A stretch of DNA of 64,000 bases from Serratia liquefaciens (GTDB lineage: Bacteria; Pseudomonadota; Gammaproteobacteria; Enterobacterales; Enterobacteriaceae), in the NCBI GenBank assembly GCA_012719855.1, contig JAAXZN010000024.1, positions 62,001 through 126,000 of the forward strand. Reading direction: 5' to 3'. Position numbers and translations under genes: made by a program. The notes under the pieces were generated by a model. That model did not search any database. It had not been told where the DNA came from and saw only the letters and a program-made list of their open reading frames with translations. This document shows, in pieces, positions 46,878 through 56,469 of the stretch; the stretch's first letter is position 1; every line of letters begins with the position of its first letter.

Positions 46878-46955
46878 ATGTGTGTTTTTAATTTATTGAT
46901 TTATTTGTATATTAATTTTCAACCGCCGCCGATTTTTCAGCAAAATAGTCAACAT

Positions 46956-47864
46956 ATGAAAAAAACAGAACAATACAATGTGCCGTTGCCAAACGATCCA
47001 CCGCTGCGCGCCGTACGGACCTTTGAAGCTATCGCCCGTCTGGGGAGCATTAGCGCCGCCGCGAAAGAGTTGGAAATATCGCCATCGGCGGTGAGCCATC
47101 AGCTCAAAACGCTTGAGGCCTTTCTGCAAATGCCGCTGACCGAGCGTCAGGGGCGCCGGTTGATATTGCGCAACGAAGGGCGTGACTATTACCGTTCGAT
47201 CCGCTCGGCATTTAACGTGCTGCGTCAGGCAACGGAGCAGGTGCGTGAGCAGTCGGCTTCCCGGCAGGTGACCATCAGCCTGATCCCGCTGTTTGGCATG
47301 GGGTGGTTCATTCCGCGCTTGCGCGGCTTTCTGCGCGAGAATCCCGAAATCGACATCAACGTGGTGTATGCCAATCACCGCAATTACCTCAGCGACGCCG
47401 CAGATATCTCGATTCGCTTTGGTTCGGGGCAATGGAGTGGCTATCGCAGCGAAAAACTGATGTCCGGCAAAATGGTGCCGGTGTGCAGCCGTGGGTTTAT
47501 CCAACTGCACGGGCTGTTGGACATGCCAGAGCAGCTTGCACCCTTGCCGCTGTTGCACGACGAAGAGCGTGCAACCTGGATGCAGTGGTTTCAATTGGCC
47601 GGCGTCAAGCGGCCGCTGCGCAGTACCGGCCCGATGTTCGAGGACGGCCTGTTAACGCTGGCGGCGGTACAGGCGGGCCTGGGCTGCGCGCTGATGCGTG
47701 AACCGCTGATCGAACCCTATCTCAACAGTGGCGAACTGGTTAAATTGTTCGATCTGGCGATTGACGACGGTCGCGATTACTACCTGTGTGTACGCCAGGA
47801 CAACGAACTGTCGCCCGAGGGGCTGAATTTGCAGCACTGGCTGCTGAAAGAGGCGGGAAACTGA
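46956..47864 (+). CDS. LysR-family regulator (GcvA-like)
   Basis: 302-aa LTTR. The N-terminal helix-turn-helix is FEAIARLGSISAAAKELEISPSAVSHQLKTLE (about 23-54), and the effector domain covers about 95-295. The GcvA-type N terminus (PPLRAVRTFEA) is clear. The frame opens at 46878, but the ATG at 46956 fits the family. It most likely controls the divergent ATC/Liv-type operon in response to its substrate. Confidence 0.9.
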   Translation: MKKTEQYNVPLPNDPPLRAVRTFEAIARLGSISAAAKELEISPSAVSHQLKTLEAFLQMPLTERQGRRLILRNEGRDYYRSIRSAFNVLRQATEQVREQSASRQVTISLIPLFGMGWFIPRLRGFLRENPEIDINVVYANHRNYLSDAADISIRFGSGQWSGYRSEKLMSGKMVPVCSRGFIQLHGLLDMPEQLAPLPLLHDEERATWMQWFQLAGVKRPLRSTGPMFEDGLLTLAAVQAGLGCALMREPLIEPYLNSGELVKLFDLAIDDGRDYYLCVRQDNELSPEGLNLQHWLLKEAGN

Positions 47865-47947
47865 AGGTTATCTCACTGACAGGCACACGCTAGCCGCCTG
47901 AACTGACTATCCTGAATAAACCGCAATGGTGAATACTGGAGACGTCA

Positions 47948-49828
47948 ATGAGCGCAGGGAATGAACCGGAACAGACGCCGAAAATGAGCCTGCCGCTGCT
48001 GGCCGGTGGCGCACTGGGCGTAGTGTTTGGTGATATCGGCACCAGCCCGTTATACACCCTGAAAACCGTGCTCTATCTCTCGGGGGATGCGCCGTCCGCG
48101 CCGGTGATCCTGGGCCTGCTGTCGCTGATTTTCTGGACGCTGGTGATCGTCACCTCGCTGAAGTACGCCATGTTTGCCATGCGCATCGATAACCGCGGCG
48201 AAGGCGGCATTATGGCGTTGATGTCGTTGTTGGTCAGCAAGAAAAAGGCCCGGCCGATGGTGCTGTTTGCCGGTCTGTTCGGTGCGGCGTTGATTTACGG
48301 CGACGGGGCGATTACCCCGGCGATTTCGGTGCTGTCGGCGTTGGAAGGGCTGAACATCGTGCTGCCCGAGTCGAAACCCTATATTTTGCCTGCGGCGGTG
48401 CTGATCCTGGTGAGCTTGTTTGCCATTCAGCCGTTGGGTACGGCACGCATCGGCAAAGTCTTCGGACCGATCATGGCGCTGTGGTTTTTCTCCATCGCCG
48501 TACTGGGCATCTGGGGCATTGTGCAGCATCCTGCGGTGCTGATGGCGTTGGATCCGCTGTACGGCATCCACTTTCTGTTTTCCAATGGGTTGACCAGCTT
48601 TTTGGTACTGGGCGGAGTGTTTCTCTGCGTCACCGGCGCGGAGGCGCTGTACGCCGACATGGGCCATTTCGGCAAAAAACCGATTTGGCTGGCCTGGTTT
48701 GGTATCGTCTTCCCCAGCCTGTTACTGAACTATGCCGGGCAGGCCGCGCTGATCCTCTCCGGTGCCGACGTCACCCAGAATATCTTTTTCCGCCTGTGCC
48801 CGCCGATGCTGCAAATCCCCCTGGTGATCCTGGCGACCCTGGCCACCATTATCGCCAGTCAGGCGATCATCAGCGGCGCCTTTTCCATGACCCGTCAGGC
48901 AATCCAACTGGGTTGGTTGCCACGTTTGCGGGTGAAGCAAACCACCGAGGAGAGCTACGGGCAAATCTATATCGGTGCCATCAACTGGTTGCTGATGGCG
49001 GTGACGGTATTTCTGACGGTGTTTTTCAAGTCTTCCGACAATCTGGCCGCGGCTTACGGCATTGCGGTTTCTCTCACCATGATCATGACCACCGGGCTGC
49101 TGTTTGTGGCCATGCGCGAGGTATGGCGCTGGGGAACCCTCGCCAGTTTGCTGGTTGCCGGCGGCTTCTTTATCGTCGATCTCAGCTTCCTGTTGGCTAA
49201 CCTCAGCAAGGTCATGCAGGGCGGGTATGTCCCTTTACTGATGGCCACGCTGGTTTATGGGGTGATGTTAATCTGGCATCGCGGAGTGTTGGCAGCCTCT
49301 CGGACGCTAGGGGAAAAGAGCCTGCCGCTGGCGGATTTTCTGGCGCACCTGGAAGAACGTAACATCCCAAGGGTGCCGGGCACCGCCATTTTTCTGACCC
49401 GAACGTTAACCGGCACGCCACCGGTAATGAAATGGCACGTTAAACGCAACGGTTCGCTGCACGCCAATGTGCTGGCGCTGCATATCATGATAGTTAACGA
49501 ACCGCGGGTAACGAATGCCGAACGGTTGGTGATGCGACAGCAGTCGCCGGGTTTCTGGTGCGCGGTGGCCAGCTATGGCTTTATGGAACGGCCCAATATT
49601 CCCCGCTTGCTGCAGCATGTGGAGGCGCAGAAAACCGGGCTCAACTTTGACGACGCCACCTACTATCTGGGGCATGAAAGCGTGGTGCGCCGTGAAGCCA
49701 GCGACAGATTGCCAGCCTGGCAGCGCAACATTTTTGCGCTGATGGTGCGCAACGGTATGCATGTGACGGATTACTATTATCTGCCCAGCGATCAGGTGGT
49801 GGAGATCAGCCGCCGGGTGCCGGTTTGA
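47948..49828 (+). CDS. kup: Potassium transporter Kup
   Basis: 626-aa KUP/HAK/KT potassium-proton symporter (E. coli Kup 622). There are twelve predicted helices over residues about 15-450, then a cytoplasmic C-terminal domain. Signatures are GVVFGDIGTSPLYTLKT, NRGEGGIMALMSLL, YGDGAITPAISVLSALEG, ALYADMGHFGKKPI and a conserved RVPGTAIFLTR block in the tail. It differs enough from E. coli Kup that it could be a second paralogue. GGAG lies six bases before the ATG. Single gene. Confidence 0.92.
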   Translation: MSAGNEPEQTPKMSLPLLAGGALGVVFGDIGTSPLYTLKTVLYLSGDAPSAPVILGLLSLIFWTLVIVTSLKYAMFAMRIDNRGEGGIMALMSLLVSKKKARPMVLFAGLFGAALIYGDGAITPAISVLSALEGLNIVLPESKPYILPAAVLILVSLFAIQPLGTARIGKVFGPIMALWFFSIAVLGIWGIVQHPAVLMALDPLYGIHFLFSNGLTSFLVLGGVFLCVTGAEALYADMGHFGKKPIWLAWFGIVFPSLLLNYAGQAALILSGADVTQNIFFRLCPPMLQIPLVILATLATIIASQAIISGAFSMTRQAIQLGWLPRLRVKQTTEESYGQIYIGAINWLLMAVTVFLTVFFKSSDNLAAAYGIAVSLTMIMTTGLLFVAMREVWRWGTLASLLVAGGFFIVDLSFLLANLSKVMQGGYVPLLMATLVYGVMLIWHRGVLAASRTLGEKSLPLADFLAHLEERNIPRVPGTAIFLTRTLTGTPPVMKWHVKRNGSLHANVLALHIMIVNEPRVTNAERLVMRQQSPGFWCAVASYGFMERPNIPRLLQHVEAQKTGLNFDDATYYLGHESVVRREASDRLPAWQRNIFALMVRNGMHVTDYYYLPSDQVVEISRRVPV

Positions 49829-49930
49829 CCCGCCTGGCTATAGGTTAAAAGCAAAGGTTATTTAGCCGTTGGCGCGCCAGGAGGTAAATTGCGGTGGCAG
49901 CGAAGGGCGCTGCTTGCTGGAGAAGGGTTT

Positions 49931-50233
49931 ATGTCATTATTCGATCTTACTGCGCTGGCCGCCGATCTGCCGCAGGCGTGGCGCTCCAGCGTACTTGGAA
50001 AGGTGGGGGCGGCCAATATCAAAGTGCTGCGGATGGATCAGCGTGCGATTGCCGATGAGGTGCACGACTACCATGAGGGACTGCTGGTGATCGCCGGGCA
50101 GTTGCGGCTGGAAGTACAGGGAGAGACCATTACGGTCAATGCCGGGCAACTGTATCAGGCCGCCGCCGGTGTGCCGCATCGGGTGCTGGCGGGCAGCCAG
50201 GGCACCCTGGTGATTTTTGATTTGCCGGAGTGA
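49931..50233 (+). CDS. Small cupin protein
   Basis: 100-aa single cupin barrel. Motif 1 is HDYHEGLLVIAGQLRLEVQG and motif 2 is GQLYQAAAGVPHRV. The metal-binding set is reduced: two histidines in motif 1 and one in motif 2 are present, so metal binding is possible. Role unknown. GGAGAAGG precedes the ATG. Its stop codon directly touches that of the convergent TetR gene. Confidence 0.83.
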   Translation: MSLFDLTALAADLPQAWRSSVLGKVGAANIKVLRMDQRAIADEVHDYHEGLLVIAGQLRLEVQGETITVNAGQLYQAAAGVPHRVLAGSQGTLVIFDLPE

Positions 50234-50818
50234 TCAATCCAGCGTGGCGAGCGCAATCTTGACCGCCGCTTCCAACCTTGCCCGGCTAACGCCATCGCGC
50301 GCCTGAACCGACAAGCCGTGCAAGAAGGCGGCAAAAAAGTCGCCAAGGGCGTTAGCGTCGGTATTGGGCGGCAGTTCACCACTGGCAACGGCCGCGTGCA
50401 GCCGATCAACAATGCCTTGGGTGCGAAGCAGACGATGTTCCGCCAGCCAGGCTTTGATCCCGCTGTTTTCGTCGCTGACGCTGGCAGCGGAGGAAACCAC
50501 CATACACCCTTGCGGCAGGTCTGCGCGGCTGTAGAGCGCCACCGCGTCATCCAGCATGCGTTTTATCGCCGAGCGCACGCTGCTTTCTTCACTAAAGGCA
50601 CGGTCGGCAAACCCGCCTTCGAGGCTTTCGTAGTGGGCAATGGCTTCGCGAAACAGCAACTCTTTCGAGCCGAACGCCTTATAAATACGGGCGGAAGCGA
50701 TGCCCAGTTCGGTCACCAAATCCGACATCGAGGTGCCTTCGTACCCCTGACGCCAAAACAAGTCTCGTGCTTTCAGTAACGCCTGTTCACGATCGAATTC
50801 GCGTGGTCTGCCTGCCAT
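50234..50818 (-). CDS. TetR-family repressor
   Basis: 194-aa regulator. The N-terminal helix-turn-helix is FWRQGYEGTSMSDLVTELGIASARIYKAFGSKELLF (about 22-57). The C-terminal ligand domain is similar to those of TetR proteins that guard electrophile- or drug-response genes (contains GCMVVSSAAS). Divergent from the isomerase/hydrolase operon across 140 bp that holds a perfect palindrome. It is very likely the repressor of that operon. Confidence 0.92.
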   Translation of the reverse strand: MAGRPREFDREQALLKARDLFWRQGYEGTSMSDLVTELGIASARIYKAFGSKELLFREAIAHYESLEGGFADRAFSEESSVRSAIKRMLDDAVALYSRADLPQGCMVVSSAASVSDENSGIKAWLAEHRLLRTQGIVDRLHAAVASGELPPNTDANALGDFFAAFLHGLSVQARDGVSRARLEAAVKIALATLD

Positions 50819-50920
50819 GACTCCGTTCCTGTCCTCAGTTGTTCAGCAAAACAGGATCGCTTAAATCCACTGTAATACCAACGATTTTTTAAAATTCGCT
50901 TGCCGGGAGATTCATTTGAG

Positions 50921-50950
50921 CCTATTGTTTGTCAATCGACAAACAATAGG
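50921..50950. promoter_or_regulatory. Perfect palindromic operator (TetR site)
   Basis: CCTATTGTTTGTC (50921-50933) and GACAAACAATAGG (50938-50950) are perfect 13-bp arms around AATC. The right arm ends in the AGG of the AGGAG ribosome site of the gene at 50959. As DNA it is an ideal TetR-dimer operator (core TTGTCAATCGACAA). As RNA it would be a hairpin that partly hides the ribosome site. Confidence 0.78.
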
Positions 50951-50958
50951 AGTTTATG

Positions 50959-52014
50959 ATGAAAACCCTGAAAGGTCCAAGCCTGCATCTCGCCCAGTTC
51001 AGTGACGACACTGCCCCTTTTAACAGCCTGCCGGCGATCGCCCAATGGGCGGCGAAAACCGGTTTTAAAGCCCTGCAGATCCCCGCCTGGGACAGCCGTC
51101 TGTTTGATCTGGCCACCGCGGCAGAAAGCCAGACCTATTGCGACGAACTGATCGGCATGCTGGCAGAGCAGGGGCTGGTGGTCAGCGAACTGACGACGCA
51201 TATTTTCGGTCAGTTGATGGCGGTGCACCCGGCTTATGACGCACTGTGCGACAGCTTTGCGCCACCAGAGCTGCACGGTAATTCGCAGGCGCGCAGCGAG
51301 TGGGCGCACCAGCAACTGCTGTTGGCGGCCAAAGCCTCAGCGCGGCTGGGCCTGACCGAAATGGGCACCTTTTCCGGTTCGCTGGCCTGGCCTTATCTGT
51401 TCCCGTTCCCGCAGCGCCCGGCGGGGCTGATCGAAACGGCGTTCGATGAGTTGGCCAAACGCTGGCTGCCGGTGCTCAACGCCTGCGATGAACAGGGGGT
51501 GAACCTGTGTTATGAAATCCACCCCAGCGAAGATCTGCACGACGGTGTGACCTTTGAAATGTTCCATCAGCGTGTTGGCGGACACCCACGCTGCCAAATC
51601 CTGTTCGATCCGAGCCACTTCGTGCTGCAGCAGCTGAACTACCTGGATTACATTGATATTTATAAGGATTTCATTCGCATGTTCCACGTCAAGGACGCCG
51701 AATTCAATCCCACCGGGCGACAGGGCATTTACGGCGGTTATCAGTCATGGACCGAGCGCGCCGGACGTTTCCGCTCATTGGGCGACGGCCAGGTGGATTT
51801 CAAGGGCATCTTCTCCCGGCTGACGCAGCACGGTTACGACGGTTGGGCGACGCTGGAGTGGGAGTGCTGCCTGAAGCATCCACAGGATGGGGCCCGCGAA
51901 GGTGCCGCCTTTATTCGTGATCACATCATCAATGTTACCGACAAGGTGTTTGATGACTTCGCCGGCGCGCCGGTTGATCAACAGCAAATCAACACTTTGC
52001 TCGGCCTGCGCTGA
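50959..52014 (+). CDS. Sugar-phosphate isomerase/epimerase-like TIM barrel
   Basis: 351-aa protein of the xylose-isomerase-like (AP endonuclease 2) superfamily. The likely metal site is built from the Glu of CYEIHPSED, the Asp/His of LFDPSHFVL, FHVKDAEF, and the Glu of LEWECCLKHP. A start three bases earlier (50956) is possible, but AGGAG is better spaced for 50959. First gene of a three-gene operon with two alpha/beta hydrolases. Substrate unknown; related proteins act on keto-sugars. Confidence 0.87.
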   Translation: MKTLKGPSLHLAQFSDDTAPFNSLPAIAQWAAKTGFKALQIPAWDSRLFDLATAAESQTYCDELIGMLAEQGLVVSELTTHIFGQLMAVHPAYDALCDSFAPPELHGNSQARSEWAHQQLLLAAKASARLGLTEMGTFSGSLAWPYLFPFPQRPAGLIETAFDELAKRWLPVLNACDEQGVNLCYEIHPSEDLHDGVTFEMFHQRVGGHPRCQILFDPSHFVLQQLNYLDYIDIYKDFIRMFHVKDAEFNPTGRQGIYGGYQSWTERAGRFRSLGDGQVDFKGIFSRLTQHGYDGWATLEWECCLKHPQDGAREGAAFIRDHIINVTDKVFDDFAGAPVDQQQINTLLGLR

Positions 52015-52043
52015 GCCACGCAATTCCACGACGGAGAACAACA

Positions 52044-52940
52044 ATGACACTGCAAAATAACGGGTCCATGACCAATGGACCTGAGCCGGAACACGTCTAT
52101 GCGCGGGTAAAGGGTAACCGCATCCACTGCGTCACACTGGGCGAAGGGCAGCCGGTATTGCTTATCCCTGGCTGGCCGCAAACCTGGTTTACCTGGCGTC
52201 ATGTCATGCAAGCGCTGGCGGCCGCCGGTTTTAAAGCGATAGCGGTAGACCCGCCGGGCATCGGCGATTCGGACAAGCCGATCGGTGGGTATGACACCGG
52301 CAGCGTTGCCGAGACGCTGCACCAGACCATGCTGCAACTGGGGCATGACCGTTATCAACTGATTGGCCATGACATCGGCATGTGGGTTGGCTATGCGATG
52401 GCGAGCGACTTCCCGCAGGCGGTGACGGGGCTGGTGCTGACGGAGGCGGTGATCCCCGGCCTGGCACCGGCGCCACCGATTTTTGTCCCGGCAGATCAAA
52501 ATATTTTCCTGTGGCACTTCATGTTCAACCAACTGGCGGATCTGCCGGAGACGTTGACGCAGGGCCGCGAGAGGGAATATCTCAGCTATATCTTTAACCG
52601 CTGGTCCTATCGCCGGGATCGGGTGGCGGCAGAAACCTATATTGCCGCCTATTCAGCACCGGGAAGTTTGCGGGCCGGTTTTGACTACTACCGCGCCATT
52701 CCGGAAACCATCCGCCAAAACCGGCGGCGGGCGGAGACTCGGCTGACCATGCCGGTGATGACCATTGGTGCAGAACACGCCACCGGCGACGCGCCTTTCG
52801 TCACGCTGCGCGACAACGCGGTGGATCTGCGAGGAGAAACCGTGGCCGGCTGTGGCCATTTCATTACCGAAGAGTGCCACGAGGAATTTATCGCGTTGGT
52901 GATCCCCTTCCTGTCAGGGAGCCAGAACCATGCCGCTTGA
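52044..52940 (+). CDS. Alpha/beta hydrolase, epoxide-hydrolase-like
   Basis: 298-aa alpha/beta hydrolase. The oxyanion stretch is IPGWPQTWFTW and the nucleophile elbow GHDIGMWVGY carries Asp instead of Ser, as in epoxide hydrolases and haloalkane or fluoroacetate dehalogenases. The catalytic His is in AGCGHFITEE. A cap region (about 140-215) is rich in aromatics. GGAGAA precedes the ATG. It overlaps the next gene by 11 nt. Together with the TetR control this suggests detoxification or use of a reactive compound. Confidence 0.88.
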   Translation: MTLQNNGSMTNGPEPEHVYARVKGNRIHCVTLGEGQPVLLIPGWPQTWFTWRHVMQALAAAGFKAIAVDPPGIGDSDKPIGGYDTGSVAETLHQTMLQLGHDRYQLIGHDIGMWVGYAMASDFPQAVTGLVLTEAVIPGLAPAPPIFVPADQNIFLWHFMFNQLADLPETLTQGREREYLSYIFNRWSYRRDRVAAETYIAAYSAPGSLRAGFDYYRAIPETIRQNRRRAETRLTMPVMTIGAEHATGDAPFVTLRDNAVDLRGETVAGCGHFITEECHEEFIALVIPFLSGSQNHAA

Positions 52941-53838
52941 TCCCCTGATTGCTCGTTTTCTGGCAGAGGCTGCGCAGGCACCAGCGCCTGCATCGCTCGG
53001 TGAGATGCGAGAGGCCGCCCAGGCCGGGCTGTTGGCGCTGCAGGGCGAAGCCGAAGCCAGCGGTGGCGTCCGTGATGGTTGGGTGACCGCTGACGATGGG
53101 CAGGCTATCGCCATTCGTGCCTATACGCCGGTGGGAGCGACACCGGGTGAGCCTTTGCCTGCGATGCTGTATGCCCACGGCGGCGGCTGGTGTCTGGGAT
53201 CGCTGGCGCTGTACGACCGGCCTTGTCAGGCGTTAGCCAATGCCACCGGGCGATTGATCCTGTCGGTTGACTACCGGTTGGCGCCTGAGTATCCCTATCC
53301 ACGGCCGCTCGAGGACGTGTATCAGGCCCTGTGCGGCGTGGTGGAAAGGGCCGATGAGTGGGGCGTTGACGTTGCCCGCATGGCGGTAGGCGGCGACAGC
53401 GCAGGCGGTAACCTGGCCGCGGCGGTGGCGTTATTGGCCCGTGACCGTAAGGGGCCGCTGATTGAGCATCAGCTGTTGCTGTATCCGGCATTGAGTCGTG
53501 CGATGGATACCGCAAGCTATGAGGAGTATGCGCAAGGGTATTATTTGACGCGGGAAGTGATGGAGTTTTGCTGGGACACCTATCTGGGCAACGCGGACGA
53601 GTCACAGGATCCTTACGCAGAGCCACTGCATGCCCAAAGATTGCAGCGGTTACCCCCGGCGACCATTCTCAGTTGCGAATACGATCCGTTGCGCGACGAG
53701 GCCGAGCTTTATGCCCTGCGGTTGCAGGAGGCGGGTGTAGAGGTGCGTTGTGAGCGGCTGCCGGGCATGGTGCATGCCTGCATTCACATGCTGGGCTTGA
53801 CCCCGGCGGCGCGGGTGTTGTTCGACAAGCTAGGCTGA
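52930..53838 (+). CDS. Alpha/beta hydrolase, HSL-type esterase
   Basis: 302-aa hormone-sensitive-lipase-family esterase. The HGGGW oxyanion motif is near residue 78, the nucleophile Ser is in GGDSAGGNLA (about 155-164), the acid is in EYDPLRDEAE and the catalytic His in PGMVHACIHM. There is no signal peptide. GGGAGCC lies before the ATG inside the end of the preceding gene. Last gene of the operon, followed by a strong terminator. Confidence 0.9.
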   Translation: MPLDPLIARFLAEAAQAPAPASLGEMREAAQAGLLALQGEAEASGGVRDGWVTADDGQAIAIRAYTPVGATPGEPLPAMLYAHGGGWCLGSLALYDRPCQALANATGRLILSVDYRLAPEYPYPRPLEDVYQALCGVVERADEWGVDVARMAVGGDSAGGNLAAAVALLARDRKGPLIEHQLLLYPALSRAMDTASYEEYAQGYYLTREVMEFCWDTYLGNADESQDPYAEPLHAQRLQRLPPATILSCEYDPLRDEAELYALRLQEAGVEVRCERLPGMVHACIHMLGLTPAARVLFDKLG

Positions 53839-53840
53839 TA

Positions 53841-53875
53841 AAAAATGCCCCGAATGGATGATCCGGGGCATTTTT
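53841..53875. terminator. Bidirectional terminator
   Basis: AAAAATGCCCC (53841-53851) and GGGGCATTTTT (53865-53875) form a perfect stem with A- and T-runs built into it. It serves both the hydrolase operon and the convergent aldehyde dehydrogenase gene. Confidence 0.92.
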
Positions 53876-53890
53876 GCCGGCCTGAATGAC

Positions 53891-55324
53891 TTAATGGCCG
53901 GCGACGGTGACGAAGCGGGTTTCCAGATAGGATTCGATCGCTTCGCTGCCGCCTTCGGTACCGTGGCCGGAGTCTTTCACCCCACCAAATGGCGTTTCAG
54001 GCAGGCCAAAACCTATGTGGTTGATGCTGAGCATGCCGCTCTCCACATCGCGTCCCAGCGCCGTCACCGTGGCGATGCTGCGGCTGTAGGCGTAAGCCGC
54101 CAGACCGTACGGCAGGCGGTTAGCCTCGGCAATGGCTTCGTCATAGGTGGCGAACGGACGCAGCAGGGCTACCGGGCCAAAAGGTTCTTCAGACATCGCG
54201 CGCGCACTCAGCGGCACGTCACGCAATACCGTCGGCTCAAAGAAATTACCGACACCCGCCACGCGGTGACCGCCGGTTGTGGCTTTAGCGCCCTGGGCAA
54301 TCGCATCTTTCACAAAGGCATCAATAGCCTCTACGCTGCGTTGCAGTACCATCGGGCCCATGGTGACGCCTTCCTGCAAACCGTTGCCCAGCTTGATGTC
54401 ACGCACCACCGCGGTGAACTTCTCGACAAAGGCTTCATAAACGCCTTGCTGGATCAGGAAACGCGTCGGGGCAATGCAGACCTGACCGGCGTTGCGGAAC
54501 TTGGCCAACGCCAGCTCTTTGGCGGCCGCGTCGAGATCGGCATCGTCAAAAATCAGCACCGGCGCGTGGCCACCCAGCTCCATAGTGGCTTTCTTCATGT
54601 GCTGACCGGCCAGTGCCGCCAAATGTTTACCCACGCGGGTGGAACCGGTAAACGAGATCTTACGAATGGTCTGATGCGGGATCAGGTACTCGGAGATCTC
54701 CGCCGGAGTCCCGTATACCAGCGCGATAACGCCCGCCGGCACGCCTGCGTCGGCAAAGGCTCTGATCAGCTCCGCTGGTGAGGCCGGAGTCTCTTCCGGG
54801 CCTTTGACGATGATCGAACAGCCTGCTGCCAGCGCGGCGGACAGTTTGCGAACAGTCTGATTAATCGGGAAATTCCACGGCGTAAAGGCGGCAACGGGGC
54901 CCACCGGCAGTTTCAGGGTTTGCTGCTGAACATCGCGGCTGCGGGATGGGATAATCTGGCCGTAAGTGCGGCTGGCTTCGCCGGCAAACCAGTCGATCAC
55001 GTCCGCCGAATTAAGGATTTCAACCTTGGCCTGCGCCACCGGTTTGCCTTGTTCCTGACTCATGATGGCGGCGATCTTCTCGGCGCGTTCACGCAACAAT
55101 GCTGCGGCCTTGCGCATCAGGTTTGCACGCTGATAGGCGGAGGTATCGCGCCAGACTTTAAAACCGCGTTCGGTTGCGTCCAGTGCCAGATCGAGATCGG
55201 CTGCGGCGGCATGCGCCACGCTGCCAATCACCTCATCGGTCGCGGGGTTGGTGACCGGCGTGGTTTTGCCGGCGACTGCGTTACGCCATTGTCCGTCGAT
55301 ATAGAGTTGAGTATCTGGGTACAT
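53891..55324 (-). CDS. Succinate-semialdehyde dehydrogenase-type ALDH
   Basis: 477-aa NAD(P)-dependent aldehyde dehydrogenase, GabD/SSADH-like. The catalytic Glu is in MELGGHAP and the nucleophilic Cys in [18 protein letters not shown] marks the cofactor site, and [15 protein letters not shown] near the end is typical of the GabD/Sad group. The start has AGAGG six bases upstream. Divergent from an AraC-type regulator. The real aldehyde substrate is not shown by sequence. Confidence 0.9.
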   Translation of the reverse strand: MYPDTQLYIDGQWRNAVAGKTTPVTNPATDEVIGSVAHAAAADLDLALDATERGFKVWRDTSAYQRANLMRKAAALLRERAEKIAAIMSQEQGKPVAQAKVEILNSADVIDWFAGEASRTYGQIIPSRSRDVQQQTLKLPVGPVAAFTPWNFPINQTVRKLSAALAAGCSIIVKGPEETPASPAELIRAFADAGVPAGVIALVYGTPAEISEYLIPHQTIRKISFTGSTRVGKHLAALAGQHMKKATMELGGHAPVLIFDDADLDAAAKELALAKFRNAGQVCIAPTRFLIQQGVYEAFVEKFTAVVRDIKLGNGLQEGVTMGPMVLQRSVEAIDAFVKDAIAQGAKATTGGHRVAGVGNFFEPTVLRDVPLSARAMSEEPFGPVALLRPFATYDEAIAEANRLPYGLAAYAYSRSIATVTALGRDVESGMLSINHIGFGLPETPFGGVKDSGHGTEGGSEAIESYLETRFVTVAGH

Positions 55325-55537
55325 TGTTGCCTCTTACTTTCAAGGGGTTAAAAACGGGTTTCCCGTTCTGCGGCGGGATAATCAAGACGCCGGTGCTGGC
55401 TGGCAGATGCCTGACGCTGAGTAAAATACCCTACGCTGAATGAGCATCAGCGTCCAGAAAACCGCGTTGCGCACTACTCAAAACCTGCGGCGTTGTCTAT
55501 CCTATCGGCATCGGCACAATTGAAGCAGGGCGGTACG

Positions 55538-56365
55538 GTGCAGGGTGTTCCACAACAGTTTCCCTTTGAGAAAGACAGCGCGCAGTTTCGGCATCTACCG
55601 CAGATGCCGGGCGTTGAGCTTTATCACGCGCATATCGAGCGCTACGTTTTTGAGCCGCACACCCACGATGCTTTCGCCATTGGTACCGTCGATTCGGGGG
55701 CTGAGCGCTTTCGCTATCGCGGAGCACAACATTTGGCGGCGCCGGGTTCGCTGATATTGATGAACCCGGACGAGTTGCACACCGGCGAGTCGGAAACCGC
55801 CGGCGGCTGGAATTATCGGATGCTTTATCTGGAACCGCACACGCTGGAACGGCTGTCCGGTGAGCAGGGGTTTTGGTTCACCGATGCCATACGCCAGGAT
55901 CCGTTAGCGGCACGGCAGTTGTCCGCCACGCTGGCCGCACTGTGGCAGGCTCGTGATCCGCTGACCATCGACGATCTTCTGATGCAGGTCATCAGCATTT
56001 TCCGTCCGCATATCCAGGCTGCACGCCCGTTGAAAGCAGAAGCGGCGCACCGTTTTGATATCGTCAAAAGCTATCTGCACGATAATTTTGCTTCCGTCAT
56101 TACGCTCGATCAGTTGGCGGCGCTGGTTTCTCTCAGTCCTTATCATTTTCTGCGTAAATTCAAAGCCCAATACCATGTATCCCCTCAACAAATGCTGATG
56201 GCGATCCGCCTGTCACAGGCCAAACAGATGCTCGGGCGCGGCATGCCTGCGGCACAGGTGGCCGCCGCAGCGGGGTTGACCGATCAGGCGCATTTGACGC
56301 GCGCTTTTGCCAATCGTTACGGTGTCACACCAGTGCGCTACCAGAAACAGGTCACCAACCGCTAA
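55538..56365 (+). CDS. AraC-family regulator
   Basis: 275-aa regulator from the chosen GTG start. There is an N-terminal cupin-like AraC-binding domain (HTHDAFAIGTVDSG, LILMNPDELHTGES) and a C-terminal pair of helix-turn-helices (ITLDQLAALVSLSPYHFLRKFKAQYHVSPQQML; AQVAAAAGLTDQAHLTRAF). A TTG at 55493 would add 15 residues but has no ribosome site, while AGGG is well placed for the GTG. This regulator type often sits beside an exporter, as here. Confidence 0.87.
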   Translation: MQGVPQQFPFEKDSAQFRHLPQMPGVELYHAHIERYVFEPHTHDAFAIGTVDSGAERFRYRGAQHLAAPGSLILMNPDELHTGESETAGGWNYRMLYLEPHTLERLSGEQGFWFTDAIRQDPLAARQLSATLAALWQARDPLTIDDLLMQVISIFRPHIQAARPLKAEAAHRFDIVKSYLHDNFASVITLDQLAALVSLSPYHFLRKFKAQYHVSPQQMLMAIRLSQAKQMLGRGMPAAQVAAAAGLTDQAHLTRAFANRYGVTPVRYQKQVTNR

Positions 56366-56469
56366 AACAGCAACCTGCTACAATATTTTCCCGCCCGAGC
56401 TCGTTAGGCTGACTCCAAGTGTTTAATCACGGGTTCGCATTGCTGTACCCGGTTGTTGATGGAGTCATT

